Shown here one piece after another: positions 7,815 to 14,645 of a stretch of 55,635 nucleotides of DNA (positions within the stretch are counted from its first letter, which is position 1; every line of letters begins with the position of its first letter). Where the stretch lies: positions 1 to 55,635 of IMG/VR virus record IMGVR_UViG_3300003319_000118. The stretch is one strand, 5' to 3'. The stretch is from a virus. The translations under genes and the position numbers were made by a program. Under the pieces are notes generated by a model that was given only the letters and a program-made list of their open reading frames with translations, did not search any database and had not been told where the DNA came from.

Positions 7815-8614
7815 AATTTGCTTACCACGCGCAGGCCGGGGGCGTTCGCCGCCACGCCGATGCGCTCAAGTATCTCATCGGTCAGTTCCGCGTACTGTAC
7901 CGCGCCGCGGCTGTTGGGTGCGTAATACTGAATCGGTTGATGGACGGAAGGGGATTCTTCGAGTTTGGCCTGTGCGTGTATTACGGTGCCGAAGGCTCTC
8001 TCGCCCGACTTCTCCTTGAACTCCATGAGCGACGCGCCCGAGACGTTCATCCGTTTGTCGAACATCGTGCAGACGGTTCCGAGCACGCGCAGGTTTTCGT
8101 TCAGGCCGCGCGCACCATTGATGGCGTCCATCAGGTCTTCAAAGCCGTTCAGCGCGAAGGGGGCGGCCTTGATGGGAATGATGACGAAATCCGCCGCCGC
8201 CAGCGCCGTGGTGAGCAGGAGCCCCAGATTGGGCGGCGTGTCGATGACGGCGAAGTCGTACCGACCCTGCACGGCCTTCAGCGCGCTCCGCAGTTTCGTG
8301 ATCGAAAGGGGGCTCTCGCGCTCGAACTTGGCGAGGTTGATGTTGGCCGCCACCATGTCGAGCTTCGGCACGGCCGTCGTCAGCCCCTTCTCAACAAGTG
8401 ACGCCGCCGGCTCCGACCCCCCGCCGAGCAGTACGTCGGAGAGCGTGGACGTAACCTGCTCGGGGCTGAAGAAGATTTGGGTGGCGTTGCCTTGCGGGTC
8501 GGCGTCTATCAGGAGGGTCTCGTAGTCGCGGATGGCAAGTTCGGTGCCGACGGTCGCGGCCGTCGTGCTCTTACCCACTCCGCCCTTCTGGTTAGCGACA
8601 GCTATTGTAATCAC
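7811..8614 (-). CDS. parA: ParA-family partition ATPase (267 aa)
   Basis: Deviant Walker A KGGVGKST (residues 10-17) with both signature lysines, Walker B-like DFAVIDTPPN and DADPQGN near residue 40 identify a MinD/ParA ATPase of type Ib size without an N-terminal HTH. Such proteins segregate low-copy plasmids and phage-plasmids with a DNA-binding partner. GTG start follows GAGGAG at good distance. The upstream XRE gene and downstream winged-helix gene make a compact three-gene operon. No integrase was found in the window, supporting episomal maintenance. Confidence 0.92.
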   Translation of the reverse strand: MITIAVANQKGGVGKSTTAATVGTELAIRDYETLLIDADPQGNATQIFFSPEQVTSTLSDVLLGGGSEPAASLVEKGLTTAVPKLDMVAANINLAKFERESPLSITKLRSALKAVQGRYDFAVIDTPPNLGLLLTTALAAADFVIIPIKAAPFALNGFEDLMDAINGARGLNENLRVLGTVCTMFDKRMNVSGASLMEFKEKSGERAFGTVIHAQAKLEESPSVHQPIQYYAPNSRGAVQYAELTDEILERIGVAANAPGLRVVSKL

Positions 8615-8632
8615 GATGCGGGCTCCTCGGGC

Positions 8633-8863
8633 TTAGGCGGCCACTTCGCGCTGGAAGTCTTTGATGCGGGCTTCACTCCAACGCCGCCGCCCTTGTTCAA
8701 GGTCGGACAGATACGCGGCGCTGACGCCCAAGCGACCGGCCACGGCGCGCAGGCTTTTACCGCTCCGCTCGCGCAGACGGCGCATCTCGGCCCCGACCGC
8801 TCGGTCATCGGGGATTTGCCCCGTGCCGCGACAGTAGGGGCAGGGTAGGGTCTTCAATCTCAT
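8633..8863 (-). CDS. XRE-family regulator with N-terminal zinc-like knuckle (76 aa)
   Basis: CPYCRGTG at residues 8-15 precedes a complete XRE helix-turn-helix ([32 protein letters not shown]). Likely autorepressor of the parA operon and possibly of the divergent HNH promoter. Its ATG lies seven bases after a strong -10 box, so the transcript would be nearly leaderless. The direct repeats at 8904-8922 are the obvious candidate operator. Confidence 0.85.
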   Translation of the reverse strand: MRLKTLPCPYCRGTGQIPDDRAVGAEMRRLRERSGKSLRAVAGRLGVSAAYLSDLEQGRRRWSEARIKDFQREVAA

Positions 8864-8870
8864 GGTCGGG

Positions 8871-8899
8871 ATTTTACACGCGAACCGTCAGCGCGTCAA
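8871..8899 (-). promoter_or_regulatory. sigma70-type promoter of the xre-parA operon
   Basis: On the minus strand: -35 TTGACG (8899-8894), 17-base spacer, -10 TAAAAT (8876-8871). The xre ATG at 8863 is only seven bases past the -10 box, predicting transcription to start at or next to the start codon. Confidence 0.7.
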
Positions 8900-8903
8900 G
8901 CCG

Positions 8904-8922
8904 TGTTCGCTAATGTTCGCTT
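8904..8922. promoter_or_regulatory. operator candidate, two direct repeats TGTTCGCT
   Basis: TGTTCGCTA (8904-8912) and TGTTCGCTT (8914-8922) repeat with a 10-base period, one helical turn, exactly between the two divergent promoters. Likely bound by the adjacent XRE protein or by ParA's partner. Confidence 0.5.
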
Positions 8923-8928
8923 ATTTAG

Positions 8929-8957
8929 TTGACAGACGAAGGGAAGGGGAGTATATT
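8929..8957 (+). promoter_or_regulatory. strong sigma70-type promoter driving the HNH gene
   Basis: TTGACA (8929-8934), 17-base spacer, TATATT (8952-8957). The ATG at 8964 is six bases past the -10 box, so this transcript too would be leaderless or nearly so. Confidence 0.75.
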
Positions 8958-8963
8958 GAGGTT

Positions 8964-9308
8964 ATGAGGAGACGACTTAAAACACAGGAGAGATTCTGGC
9001 CGAAGGTAGACAAAACACCCGGCCACGGCCCAAAGGGCGAATGTTGGGTCTGGACAGGTGCGACGGCTGGAAGGGGGTACGGTGTTCTGTTGATGGGGAA
9101 TAATCGACACCAGTACGCACACCGCCTTTCTTATGGGCTTGCCTATGGGGTGATACCGCCCAGCATGTACGTCTGCCACACCTGCGACAATCCGCCCCGC
9201 GTCAACCCGGCACACCTATTTCTCGGGACACCGCGCGACAATGCGATGGACGCTATTCGGAAAAACAGAATGTTCCCGGTAGAAACCGTGGGTAATGGAA
9301 GAAAGTGA
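8964..9308 (+). CDS. HNH endonuclease (114 aa)
   Basis: Residues about 20-105 (CWVWTGAT...[42 protein letters not shown]) are the standard HNH_3 fold of small phage and homing endonucleases, with His-Asn-His metal site. Start chosen at the ATG directly after the promoter; the longer open frame from 8862 overlaps the divergent xre gene. No ribosome site precedes this ATG, in keeping with leaderless translation. Confidence 0.85.
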   Translation: MRRRLKTQERFWPKVDKTPGHGPKGECWVWTGATAGRGYGVLLMGNNRHQYAHRLSYGLAYGVIPPSMYVCHTCDNPPRVNPAHLFLGTPRDNAMDAIRKNRMFPVETVGNGRK

Positions 9309-9317
9309 ATTACTGAC

Positions 9318-9551
9318 ATGGCAAGGGCGCGAACGCTTAAGCAGGGTATGGCGCTGGGCTTCGGGAGATACCGCTACGCTATCCGCAAAGGCGGCACAGA
9401 TGTTGAAGCCCTGAAGCGTAAGGCCGAGGCCGAGGCGAAGAACGCCGCGGAGGGACGGGCGACCTGCTGGCGTTGTTTGGCCGGCGTCGAGATGGGCGCG
9501 GAGCGTTGCCCCGGCTGCGGGATGGCAGACCCGACGGGCGTGCCATTTTAG
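9318..9551 (+). CDS. zinc-ribbon protein (77 aa)
   Basis: C-terminal CWRC...CPGCG is a four-Cys zinc ribbon; N-terminal half is basic and helical (RARTLKQGMALGFGRYRYAIRKGG). Short gap to the HNH gene; likely same transcript. Function unknown. Confidence 0.65.
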   Translation: MARARTLKQGMALGFGRYRYAIRKGGTDVEALKRKAEAEAKNAAEGRATCWRCLAGVEMGAERCPGCGMADPTGVPF

Positions 9552-9567
9552 GGAAAGGATGCGCAGC

Positions 9568-9789
9568 ATGAAAACCTTCTGGCTGATAGTCACCACCACC
9601 ACGAGCCCCAAGATACTCACCGATAAGGTCAGGCGTGTAGATGGTACGAGGGCTGAGATAGTGAAGGCGCGCAACGACTACGCCGAAGAGTTAGGTGAGG
9701 GCTATATCGTCACGGCCGAGACTGACGCAGAGGCGCGCGCCTATAAGTCGTATCGTCAGTTCAAGGGTAGTGATAGAGAGGCATTTTGA
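9568..9789 (+). CDS. unknown small protein (73 aa)
   Basis: The start at 9568 is favoured because GGGAAAGGA lies at proper distance; the ATG at 9559 is too close to it. The product has a beta-rich N-terminus (TFWLIVTTTT) and an acidic helical region. Ends with SDREAF. No family recognised. Confidence 0.55.
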   Translation: MKTFWLIVTTTTSPKILTDKVRRVDGTRAEIVKARNDYAEELGEGYIVTAETDAEARAYKSYRQFKGSDREAF

Positions 9790-9832
9790 CGCCCGTCCAC
9801 ACCTGATTAGAGTCTAGAAAGGAAGAGGGGAA

Positions 9833-10081
9833 GTGAGCGCAGCAACCGAATGGATAAAGTTTGAGCCGGACAGCCCGAGCCTTATTACGCCAATGTCGGG
9901 CGAATGGTGTCTATGGTCATTCGTTACGAAGCACGGCCGGGAATACTACAGCGGTTCTTGGTACAGAGGCGATGACGGTAAGGTAAGGATTAAGACGGAG
10001 TATGGGTGGACGGCAGAGGCCGTGGGCGTTTACTTCGCGCGCGTCAACAAACTCCGTGAGGAGCCACCTGCCCACACCTAA
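9833..10081 (+). CDS. unknown Trp/Tyr-rich small protein (82 aa)
   Basis: GTG start after GGAAGAGGGGAA. High content of aromatic residues (WCLWSFVTKHGREYYSGSWYRG) suggests a compact beta domain. Part of the rightward run of small genes after the HNH gene. Confidence 0.55.
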   Translation: MSAATEWIKFEPDSPSLITPMSGEWCLWSFVTKHGREYYSGSWYRGDDGKVRIKTEYGWTAEAVGVYFARVNKLREEPPAHT

Positions 10082-10117
10082 GCAGGGGATAACTTACATA
10101 GGAAAGAGGAGAGACCA

Positions 10118-10249
10118 ATGCCGAAGCAGATACCCGCAGTCACGCAGGCGCTCAGCGACCTGCTCAACGTTCAGACCGAACTGAAGCTCGCCGAAGCCTA
10201 CGGCGACAAGCTTTGCCTCAAAACCCCCACTTGCCCCAAAACTGCTTAA
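10118..10249 (+). CDS. short peptide gene (43 aa)
   Basis: ATG is preceded by GGAAAGAGGAGAGACCA, a very good ribosome site. The product starts PKQIPAVTQALSDLLNVQ and ends with KTPTCPKTA. The 3' end runs into the TTGCCYCAAAA repeats. Function unknown; could be the remnant of a longer gene. Confidence 0.45.
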   Translation: MPKQIPAVTQALSDLLNVQTELKLAEAYGDKLCLKTPTCPKTA

Positions 10250-10263
10250 GATTGCCTCAAAAG
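10213..10263. repeat. three iteron-like copies of TTGCCYCAAAA
   Basis: TTGCCTCAAAA (10213), TTGCCCCAAAA (10231) and TTGCCTCAAAA (10253), spaced 18 and 22 bases. Immediately followed by a perfect GC hairpin. Candidate binding sites for a replication or partition protein; not proven. Confidence 0.45.
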
Positions 10264-10268
10264 TGGAA

Positions 10269-10299
10269 GGGGCCGCGCGCCTTCACTACGCGCGGCCCC
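10269..10299 (+). terminator. perfect 11-bp GC hairpin, likely terminator
   Basis: GGGGCCGCGCG pairs perfectly with CGCGCGGCCCC around a 9-base loop. No T tract follows on either strand, so it may be a pause/processing site or a Rho-assisted terminator for the small-gene operon. Confidence 0.5.
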
Positions 10300-10529
10300 A
10301 CAGCACAGCCCCGATGAGTGGGGGCGTGCTCAGAGGTACGTTGCCCTTACGCACCTCTGTTACCTGTGGCTCACCAAAATGCCCATGTGGTATCTTCCTT
10401 TCCGATCTAGTCTTTGAAAACGTAAGGCAACGGGTCGGATGCGCAGTAGCCTGCTCACCCTCAGTGATGAGCATCGCCGTTGAGCAAGGAAGGTTCCTAC
10501 TCACGGCGACAAGGTTACGCAATCCCGAC

Positions 10530-10550
10530 TATATCTCAACTTGGGATATA
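10530..10550. promoter_or_regulatory. operator-like inverted repeat before the second XRE gene
   Basis: TATATC ... GATATA arms separated by nine bases, 36 bases upstream of the XRE start. The right arm resembles a -10 box, so a bound repressor would block transcription of its own gene. Confidence 0.4.
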
Positions 10551-10585
10551 TGTAAACCCCGAAGTCCGTCAGGGGGTAACTCCTG

Positions 10586-10864
10586 ATGGGCGCGAATCCG
10601 CGTGTCAGGCCGAAACGCTTGGCCGAGAAGCTTCGCTATATTCGGGCGTCGCTGGATTTAACGCAGGCGGAACTTTTGCGGAAGCTGGATATAGAAGGGC
10701 TTGCTACGCAGAGCAAAATATCGGAATTCGAGTCAGGGAAGCGCGAACCCTCCCTTATCATCCTCTTACAGTATGCCCGCGCCGTGAACGTCAGCACGGA
10801 CGTTTTGATTGATGATCGGTTAGACCTACCCGCCAAACTGCCAGCCAAGTCGAAGCACTCCTAA
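10586..10864 (+). CDS. XRE-family transcriptional regulator (92 aa)
   Basis: Canonical XRE fold over residues 10-75 (LAEKLRYIRASLDLTQAELLRKL...SKISEFESGKREPSLIILLQYARAVNVSTDVLIDD). Candidate lysogeny repressor or control protein. Rightward, preceded by a palindrome that is a likely operator and followed by a bidirectional hairpin. Confidence 0.85.
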   Translation: MGANPRVRPKRLAEKLRYIRASLDLTQAELLRKLDIEGLATQSKISEFESGKREPSLIILLQYARAVNVSTDVLIDDRLDLPAKLPAKSKHS

Positions 10865-10880
10865 TGCCTCTAAAAGAAAA

Positions 10881-10909
10881 GTGCCAGACCCGTACAATGG
10901 GTCTAGCAC
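10881..10909 (-). terminator. terminator of the leftward tRNA transcript
   Basis: GTGC-AGACCC pairs with GGGTCT-GCAC across a 7-base loop, with one mismatch. Read leftward it is followed by TTTTCTTTT, a good U tract. It also lies just past the XRE stop and may weakly end that transcript. Confidence 0.55.
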
Positions 10910-10940
10910 TTCATTTACGGAAACCGTATAATTACGGGTG

Positions 10941-11014
10941 TGCCCCCGCCCAGACTCGAACTGGGAGCCCCAAGCTTAGTAGGCAGGTGCTCTATCCATT
11001 TGAGCTACGGGGGC
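10941..11014 (-). tRNA. tRNA-like gene, anticodon position reads ACT, weak anticodon stem
   Basis: Acceptor GCCCCCG/CGGGGGC (7 bp), D arm GCTC...GAGC with GG in the loop, T arm CCCAG-TTCGAGT-CTGGG and 5-base variable loop are all canonical; 74 bases, no CCA encoded. The anticodon loop CTACTAA gives ACT (Ser AGU codon), but the flanking stem CCTGC/GCTTG has two mismatches, and a class I body is wrong for a Ser tRNA, which needs a long variable arm. It may be decaying, recoded, or serve as a structural element. Confidence 0.7.
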
Positions 11015-11095
11015 ACAAGCTTTCTCAGCCCTCTTATACACCCTCTGTCAAGCGACTTTTTTAGGAAGTTCTTTCAGAAAAAGTTAGAAAGTTAA

Positions 11096-11131
11096 TTCCT
11101 GAACTTCTCATACAAGAGGTTGATTCAGGAA
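11096..11131 (-). terminator. terminator of the P63C gene
   Basis: TTCCTGAA pairs with TTCAGGAA, with a further small CTCTT/GAGAAG stem inside. Read leftward it is followed by TTAACTTTCTAACTTTTT. It begins 15 bases after the stop at 11146. Confidence 0.5.
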
Positions 11132-11145
11132 CAACTTTTACAACT

Positions 11146-12279
11146 TTATAAGATTACCTCATTCACTTCCGACGAAAGATTTAACTCGGCTTGCTCTGCC
11201 TCTGCCTGTTCAGGCGTAACAGGTTTTGCGGTGGGTAACGCTCTAGCCTGCTCCGGGACTCTTAAAAAGAGATCGTACTGAATGTGGCCTTTACCGAACA
11301 TCTCCCGCATTTTCTGTTTCAACTCTTCCATGTTGTAACAAGTGCGCGCGATGCCGATGACCATCCAAATGTGTTCGATTAGCTTCTGTAACCCATACTG
11401 GCTTGAAAGCCATTGATGATAGTTCTGTCCGTGGCGGGGCTTCGGCGCGTTCTCCTTTAACCACTGTGCTACGTCAGGATCAAGGTATTCATAGATTAGC
11501 TGCATAACGAGATGCCCCCAATACTTCGGGCGCTGTGTCACGCTGCCTTTCCAATTCGTCAATCGTCCGAACTCAATCCATAAGTCATCGGGGAAAGTTC
11601 TTTCCCACTTACGCATCTCTTCCTCAAGGTATGCCCTCAGCTTGACCTTGAGCGCGTCCTCATCGCGTTTGTATTGATAGCCGGTCGCCTCATCCACAAG
11701 CGCGTCCAAGCCTACTTTCGCGCACGCTACAAGGAACATGCTGGCCTTTATAGCCATCGAAATTTGGCGAGGCGTCAGTTTCACTTCTGGCGGGTTTCTC
11801 TGGCTGGCCTCTAAAGCGGTAACAAGCCCCCGGCAGACTTCGATCAACAAATCAGTAGGCAGCCCCTTTACCTCACGCTGTAACTGCTCCACTTCGGGCA
11901 GGCGAAAAGAGACCATTCTCGCGACTACCAAGTCCTTATCTATGTATGGCTTAAGGTTTTGCGACCGCAAGTATCCTTCCAAGTCACCTTGACCCGGAAA
12001 TCCGCTCAGCATCTCCGTCGTCGCGACCCGCCCGATAACCCTTTGCCCATTGTCGAGCACATAGCAGGGCAGATTTACATCCAGAATATCTAGAAACCCC
12101 TTGTACTTCGCGACGGGTAATCCCCCGTCTTTTGTCTTTGTCGCTTTGCCGGCCTTGGCCCAACGCGCTTGCACGGCTTTTCTGGCTATTTCTTTCCGCT
12201 GTTCGGCGGTCAAGCTCATCGCGCGCGCTTGACCGCCCTTCGACGGGTCAAGAGTGGCAGCCTTTTTCTGTTTGCCCAT
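11146..12279 (-). CDS. P63C-domain protein (377 aa)
   Basis: Start at 12279 has AAGGAGGCTCTC before it; the open frame extends ten codons further without a better site. N-terminus is basic with GGQARAMSL...RKEIARKAVQARWAK, an AT-hook/histone-like region. Residues about 250-345 match P63C (LWIEFGRL, RPKYWGHLVMQLIYEYLDPDV, KPRHGQNYHQWL, KLIEHIWMVIGIAR), a domain of unknown function often on plasmids and phages. Single-gene transcript with its own operator and terminators. Confidence 0.85.
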   Translation of the reverse strand: MGKQKKAATLDPSKGGQARAMSLTAEQRKEIARKAVQARWAKAGKATKTKDGGLPVAKYKGFLDILDVNLPCYVLDNGQRVIGRVATTEMLSGFPGQGDLEGYLRSQNLKPYIDKDLVVARMVSFRLPEVEQLQREVKGLPTDLLIEVCRGLVTALEASQRNPPEVKLTPRQISMAIKASMFLVACAKVGLDALVDEATGYQYKRDEDALKVKLRAYLEEEMRKWERTFPDDLWIEFGRLTNWKGSVTQRPKYWGHLVMQLIYEYLDPDVAQWLKENAPKPRHGQNYHQWLSSQYGLQKLIEHIWMVIGIARTCYNMEELKQKMREMFGKGHIQYDLFLRVPEQARALPTAKPVTPEQAEAEQAELNLSSEVNEVIL

Positions 12280-12299
12280 GAGAGCCTCCTTCGCGAAGC

Positions 12300-12328
12300 A
12301 CGGTAGCACGGAAAAATAGTTGTGTCAA
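12300..12328 (-). promoter_or_regulatory. leftward promoter of the P63C gene
   Basis: Minus strand TTGACA (12328-12323), 17-base spacer, weak -10 TACCGT (12305-12300). A TACTTGCT half site overlaps its -35 side, pointing to repression by the factor that binds the nearby palindrome. Confidence 0.5.
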
Positions 12329-12343
12329 TACTTGCTTATTATG

Positions 12344-12372
12344 TTGACTACTTGCTCAGCAAGTATTACAAT
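12344..12372 (+). promoter_or_regulatory. rightward promoter with built-in palindromic operator
   Basis: TTGACT (12344-12349), 17-base spacer, TACAAT (12367-12372). The spacer is a palindrome TACTTGCT-C-AGCAAGTA (12349-12364/5), and a third half site TACTTGCT lies at 12329. The transcript would run only about 45 bases before the strong hairpin at 12394-12421, so it may encode a very short RNA. Confidence 0.55.
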
Positions 12373-12393
12373 GCAGATGTTCTTTGAGAAAGC

Positions 12394-12421
12394 AAAAGCC
12401 CCGCTCGGGAGCGGGGCTTTT
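12394..12421. terminator. bidirectional Rho-independent terminator
   Basis: AAAAGCCCCGCT / AGCGGGGCTTTT, perfect 12-bp stem, CGGG loop, U tracts on both sides. Ends the leftward membrane-protein operon (12448-13340) and would also stop the short rightward transcript from the promoter at 12344. Confidence 0.85.
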
Positions 12422-12447
12422 CTCTTACGATCACATGACTCTTGACG

Positions 12448-13044
12448 TTAAGCGTGTGCGCCAGCCATCGTATACATCGCCCGTTGAGTGCGCCGAATTT
12501 GAGAGAGGGTTTTCTCTTTCTCTTTGTTCTCCATCTTCTCTATCCGCTTGGCAGCACGCGACAGCATCCGATGTGGATTCGTCTCAGGGTCTTGCATCCT
12601 TTCCATCCAAAACATCAACCGCATTAGCCGCGAATAATCAAGGACGATGTTGTCCAAGGCGTGGGCAGTTGCTGTAACGACTTCCCGGAACGCAGGCGTC
12701 CAGTTCTTACTCTCCCTGCTTAACTGTTCGTCCGGCTCGTCACCTTTTCCGCTCAAAATAGCCCCTACTATGGCGCGGTTAATCTCGGAATATTGATCTG
12801 GCCTCCGCATTATGACCGTGTTGACGTAGTAGAAACGCTGGAAGCTCCTTGAATTAACGTCAAGTTCTCCCGCCACGGCGAGCCGCATCAATTCATTCCG
12901 TGCGGCTGCGAAGTGGCTTTGTGTGCGCTCGACGCGGTACTCATGTCTATACCTGCGGCGGCTTCTCTTCACAACAATGCCGACAACTAGCTCACGCACA
13001 GCCCACAGAACGCCGATGAGTACGATAAGTGTAATTGCGCTCAT
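12448..13044 (-). CDS. membrane-anchored helical protein (198 aa)
   Basis: One N-terminal membrane segment (ITLIVLIGVLWAVRELVVGIVV) followed by a basic RSRRRYRHEYR stop-transfer and a long helical, Met/Arg-rich cytoplasmic part. No family recognised. Start overlaps the preceding stop (ATGA, 13041-13044). Position between control genes and tail genes suggests an accessory or lysogenic role. Confidence 0.7.
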   Translation of the reverse strand: MSAITLIVLIGVLWAVRELVVGIVVKRSRRRYRHEYRVERTQSHFAAARNELMRLAVAGELDVNSRSFQRFYYVNTVIMRRPDQYSEINRAIVGAILSGKGDEPDEQLSRESKNWTPAFREVVTATAHALDNIVLDYSRLMRLMFWMERMQDPETNPHRMLSRAAKRIEKMENKEKEKTLSQIRRTQRAMYTMAGAHA

Positions 13045-13340
13045 TTTCTTTTACTCCTACGGCTGCGTCTAGGCTCTTCGGCCTTAGCCTTCTCACCCTC
13101 TAATTCCTTGCGGGCGGACGGTACATCTTCAAACTCATTCTTCATTACGAATTGTTGTATCTGTTCGTCGCTCCAACCGCACTTTTCCATAAAGAATAAG
13201 ATGCGGTATGAACAGAGCGCGGCGCGTGCTTGAGTACGGTATAGAAGAGGAATGACGGCCACGGCAGAGGCAATGGCCTTGCGGGTCTTTGACGAGATCG
13301 GCATCTGCCCCGCAGAGCGTAAGGCCGACCCGCTTATCAT
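13041..13340 (-). CDS. unknown protein with uncertain start (about 99 aa)
   Basis: The C-terminal part (GWSDEQIQQFVMKNEFEDVPSA then a Lys/Arg/Glu-rich tail) looks coding and is coupled to the membrane protein by ATGA. The frame is open up to 13496, but that extension reads poorly and a second frame (13135-13407) also looks coding at its N-terminus, so a frameshift or a later start (13340 or 13304) is possible. No domain recognised. Confidence 0.45.
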   Translation of the reverse strand: MISGSALRSAGQMPISSKTRKAIASAVAVIPLLYRTQARAALCSYRILFFMEKCGWSDEQIQQFVMKNEFEDVPSARKELEGEKAKAEEPRRSRRSKRK

Positions 13341-13501
13341 CGGGCGCGTCCTGATGCCGCGAAAAGGGAGCACGCAGAAGGCCGTCAGTTTCCTTATCGC
13401 GTGGCATTTGAATCTTAACGAGTTGTGACCGCTACACACGTACCTGAGCCGCGAAATCCCTTGAGGCTGATAATAGTTATTATGTTCTGAAAACATAAAG
13501 C

Positions 13502-13541
13502 GCGGGATGCCCCTCGGCTACGAAACTTCAGGGCACCCCGC
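13502..13541 (-). terminator. terminator of the tail operon
   Basis: GCGGGATGCCC / GGGCACCCCGC, 11 pairs with one mismatch, and GCTTTATGTTTT on the leftward side. Lies 30 bases past the last tail-module stop. Confidence 0.6.
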
Positions 13542-13570
13542 TACTTCGGACGCCGCCCCCTACGGGTTGA

Positions 13571-13957
13571 CTAGGCGGGATACACGCGAATCTCTATTGG
13601 ACTAAGATTCAGAAGGTCGTCAGTACCAGAGCCCCCCGTTCCCGACAGTACCGTAACAGTGTCCGCGCTGCCTCGCCGCGCATACACATTAATCTGATCG
13701 TCCTGGTTAGGATACGCGCCCGCACCAATCGAGATAAAGGTCTTATTCGCAGTGAACGCCCCGGCCAACGTGCCTATGTAGGTTCCCGCGAAATCCCTTA
13801 TCCACACCACTGCCCCGCCCAGCGTGTTCTCAAGCACCGTCGCCACGGGCGCGTCCGTGCCCGACTGACTGAGCAGAGCGACATAACGCTTGATTCCGTC
13901 CGTCTCTATATGCGTGCCATCCGTGGCGCGCGTGTACTGTCCAGCAGCTAGGCTCAT
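13571..13957 (-). CDS. putative virion accessory protein (128 aa)
   Basis: Beta-rich, Gly/Ala/Thr-rich sequence (TLGGAVVWIRDFAGTYIGTLAGAFTANK) typical of tail or capsid decoration proteins. Last gene of the leftward tail module; start ATG overlaps the TAA of the preceding gene. No specific family recognised. Confidence 0.6.
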   Translation of the reverse strand: MSLAAGQYTRATDGTHIETDGIKRYVALLSQSGTDAPVATVLENTLGGAVVWIRDFAGTYIGTLAGAFTANKTFISIGAGAYPNQDDQINVYARRGSADTVTVLSGTGGSGTDDLLNLSPIEIRVYPA

Positions 13958-14103
13958 TAGTCGGTTCCCTCCACAATCACGTATTGTCCGCTGTCGTTAA
14001 GAACGGGCTGCTCGTCGTCGTTGAAAACCGTGTCCCCTTCCGTGCCCATGACGGGCGGCTTCGGCCTGCTACCCGTTCCTATGCCTATCCCTATTCCAAT
14101 CAT
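13957..14103 (-). CDS. short Gly/Ile-repeat protein (48 aa)
   Basis: Start at 14103 follows GAGGAGGACTTCA. It begins IGIGIGIGTGS, a short glycine dipeptide repeat, then PKPPVMGTEGDTVFNDD. A longer open frame to 14184 lacks a ribosome site. Likely a tail-tip associated peptide; function unknown. Confidence 0.6.
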   Translation of the reverse strand: MIGIGIGIGTGSRPKPPVMGTEGDTVFNDDEQPVLNDSGQYVIVEGTD

Positions 14104-14114
14104 TGAAGTCCTCC

Positions 14115-14384
14115 TCAGTAGTCCGCAATCAACTCGCTCGCGGTCGTGCCTGTTGCCCATATCCGCTTGACGCGCCACGGCCACTCACCTACCGGGACAT
14201 TCTTGCGCGTCACGATGTCGCCGTTGACCATCGTCATCTTGATATGCCCTGAGACGCCGACGTAGATAGCGCGGCTGCGGGTGGGGAGGTCGTTGCTGTC
14301 GTCAGGCGTGATGGCCGCGGCTCCGTCGGCAGGCGTCAACAGGTTCAAGAGTGCTATTTGCGATGCCAGTGTTTGGTCAGCCAT
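14115..14384 (-). CDS. conserved tail-region phage protein (89 aa)
   Basis: SRAIYVGVSGHIKMTMVNGDIVTRKNVPVGEWPWRVKRIWATGTTASELIADY follows a pattern seen in many phages next to tail genes: a small beta domain with VPxGxxPxRVKRVxATGTTA. It is probably a virion or host-contact component. Good context in the leftward tail block. Confidence 0.65.
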   Translation of the reverse strand: MADQTLASQIALLNLLTPADGAAAITPDDSNDLPTRSRAIYVGVSGHIKMTMVNGDIVTRKNVPVGEWPWRVKRIWATGTTASELIADY

Positions 14385-14470
14385 TTCTTCTTACCTCCAA
14401 TAAGTGTTTTGCGTCTCATGGGGTGCGGTCGTCCTTCTCTCAACACCCAAAAGGGTATAAACTCTCGCCC

Positions 14471-14641
14471 ATGCTCACCATACTCAAAATCCGCCGCGAC
14501 GAAACGGGCTCAACCGAAGAGATAGAGGCCGATGTAACGGTTACAGACTCGGCCGTCAACATCCACCTGAAGGAACCTATCCAGCTTTTGGAGCGTGACG
14601 TGCTCATCCTCCCCATCGAAGCCGTCAATGCCAGCGATTGA
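14471..14641 (+). CDS. lone rightward small gene in the tail block (56 aa)
   Basis: The product (LTILKIRRDETGSTEEIEADVTV...LEPIQL-like...DVLILPIEAV) has normal codon usage and ends four bases before the convergent tail gene stop. A TATAAA box at 14456-14461 lies nine bases before the ATG, so the message would have almost no leader; no ribosome site is visible. Orientation opposite to all neighbours suggests a moron-type gene expressed on its own. Confidence 0.5.
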   Translation: MLTILKIRRDETGSTEEIEADVTVTDSAVNIHLKEPIQLLERDVLILPIEAVNASD

Positions 14642-14645
14642 CCCG

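Larger units (their letters stand above)
10250..10585. other. 336-base stretch without a convincing gene
   Basis: Holds the repeat/hairpin pair above, a second small stem (CAGAGGT 10331-10337 with ACCTCTG 10353-10359) and an operator-like palindrome just before the XRE gene. An open frame at 10263-10586 has no ribosome site and looks non-coding. Likely a control or origin-like region. Confidence 0.4.

Noticed and set aside
10864-11064. 66-codon rightward frame
   Set aside because: Lies over the tRNA gene on the other strand and lacks coding character.
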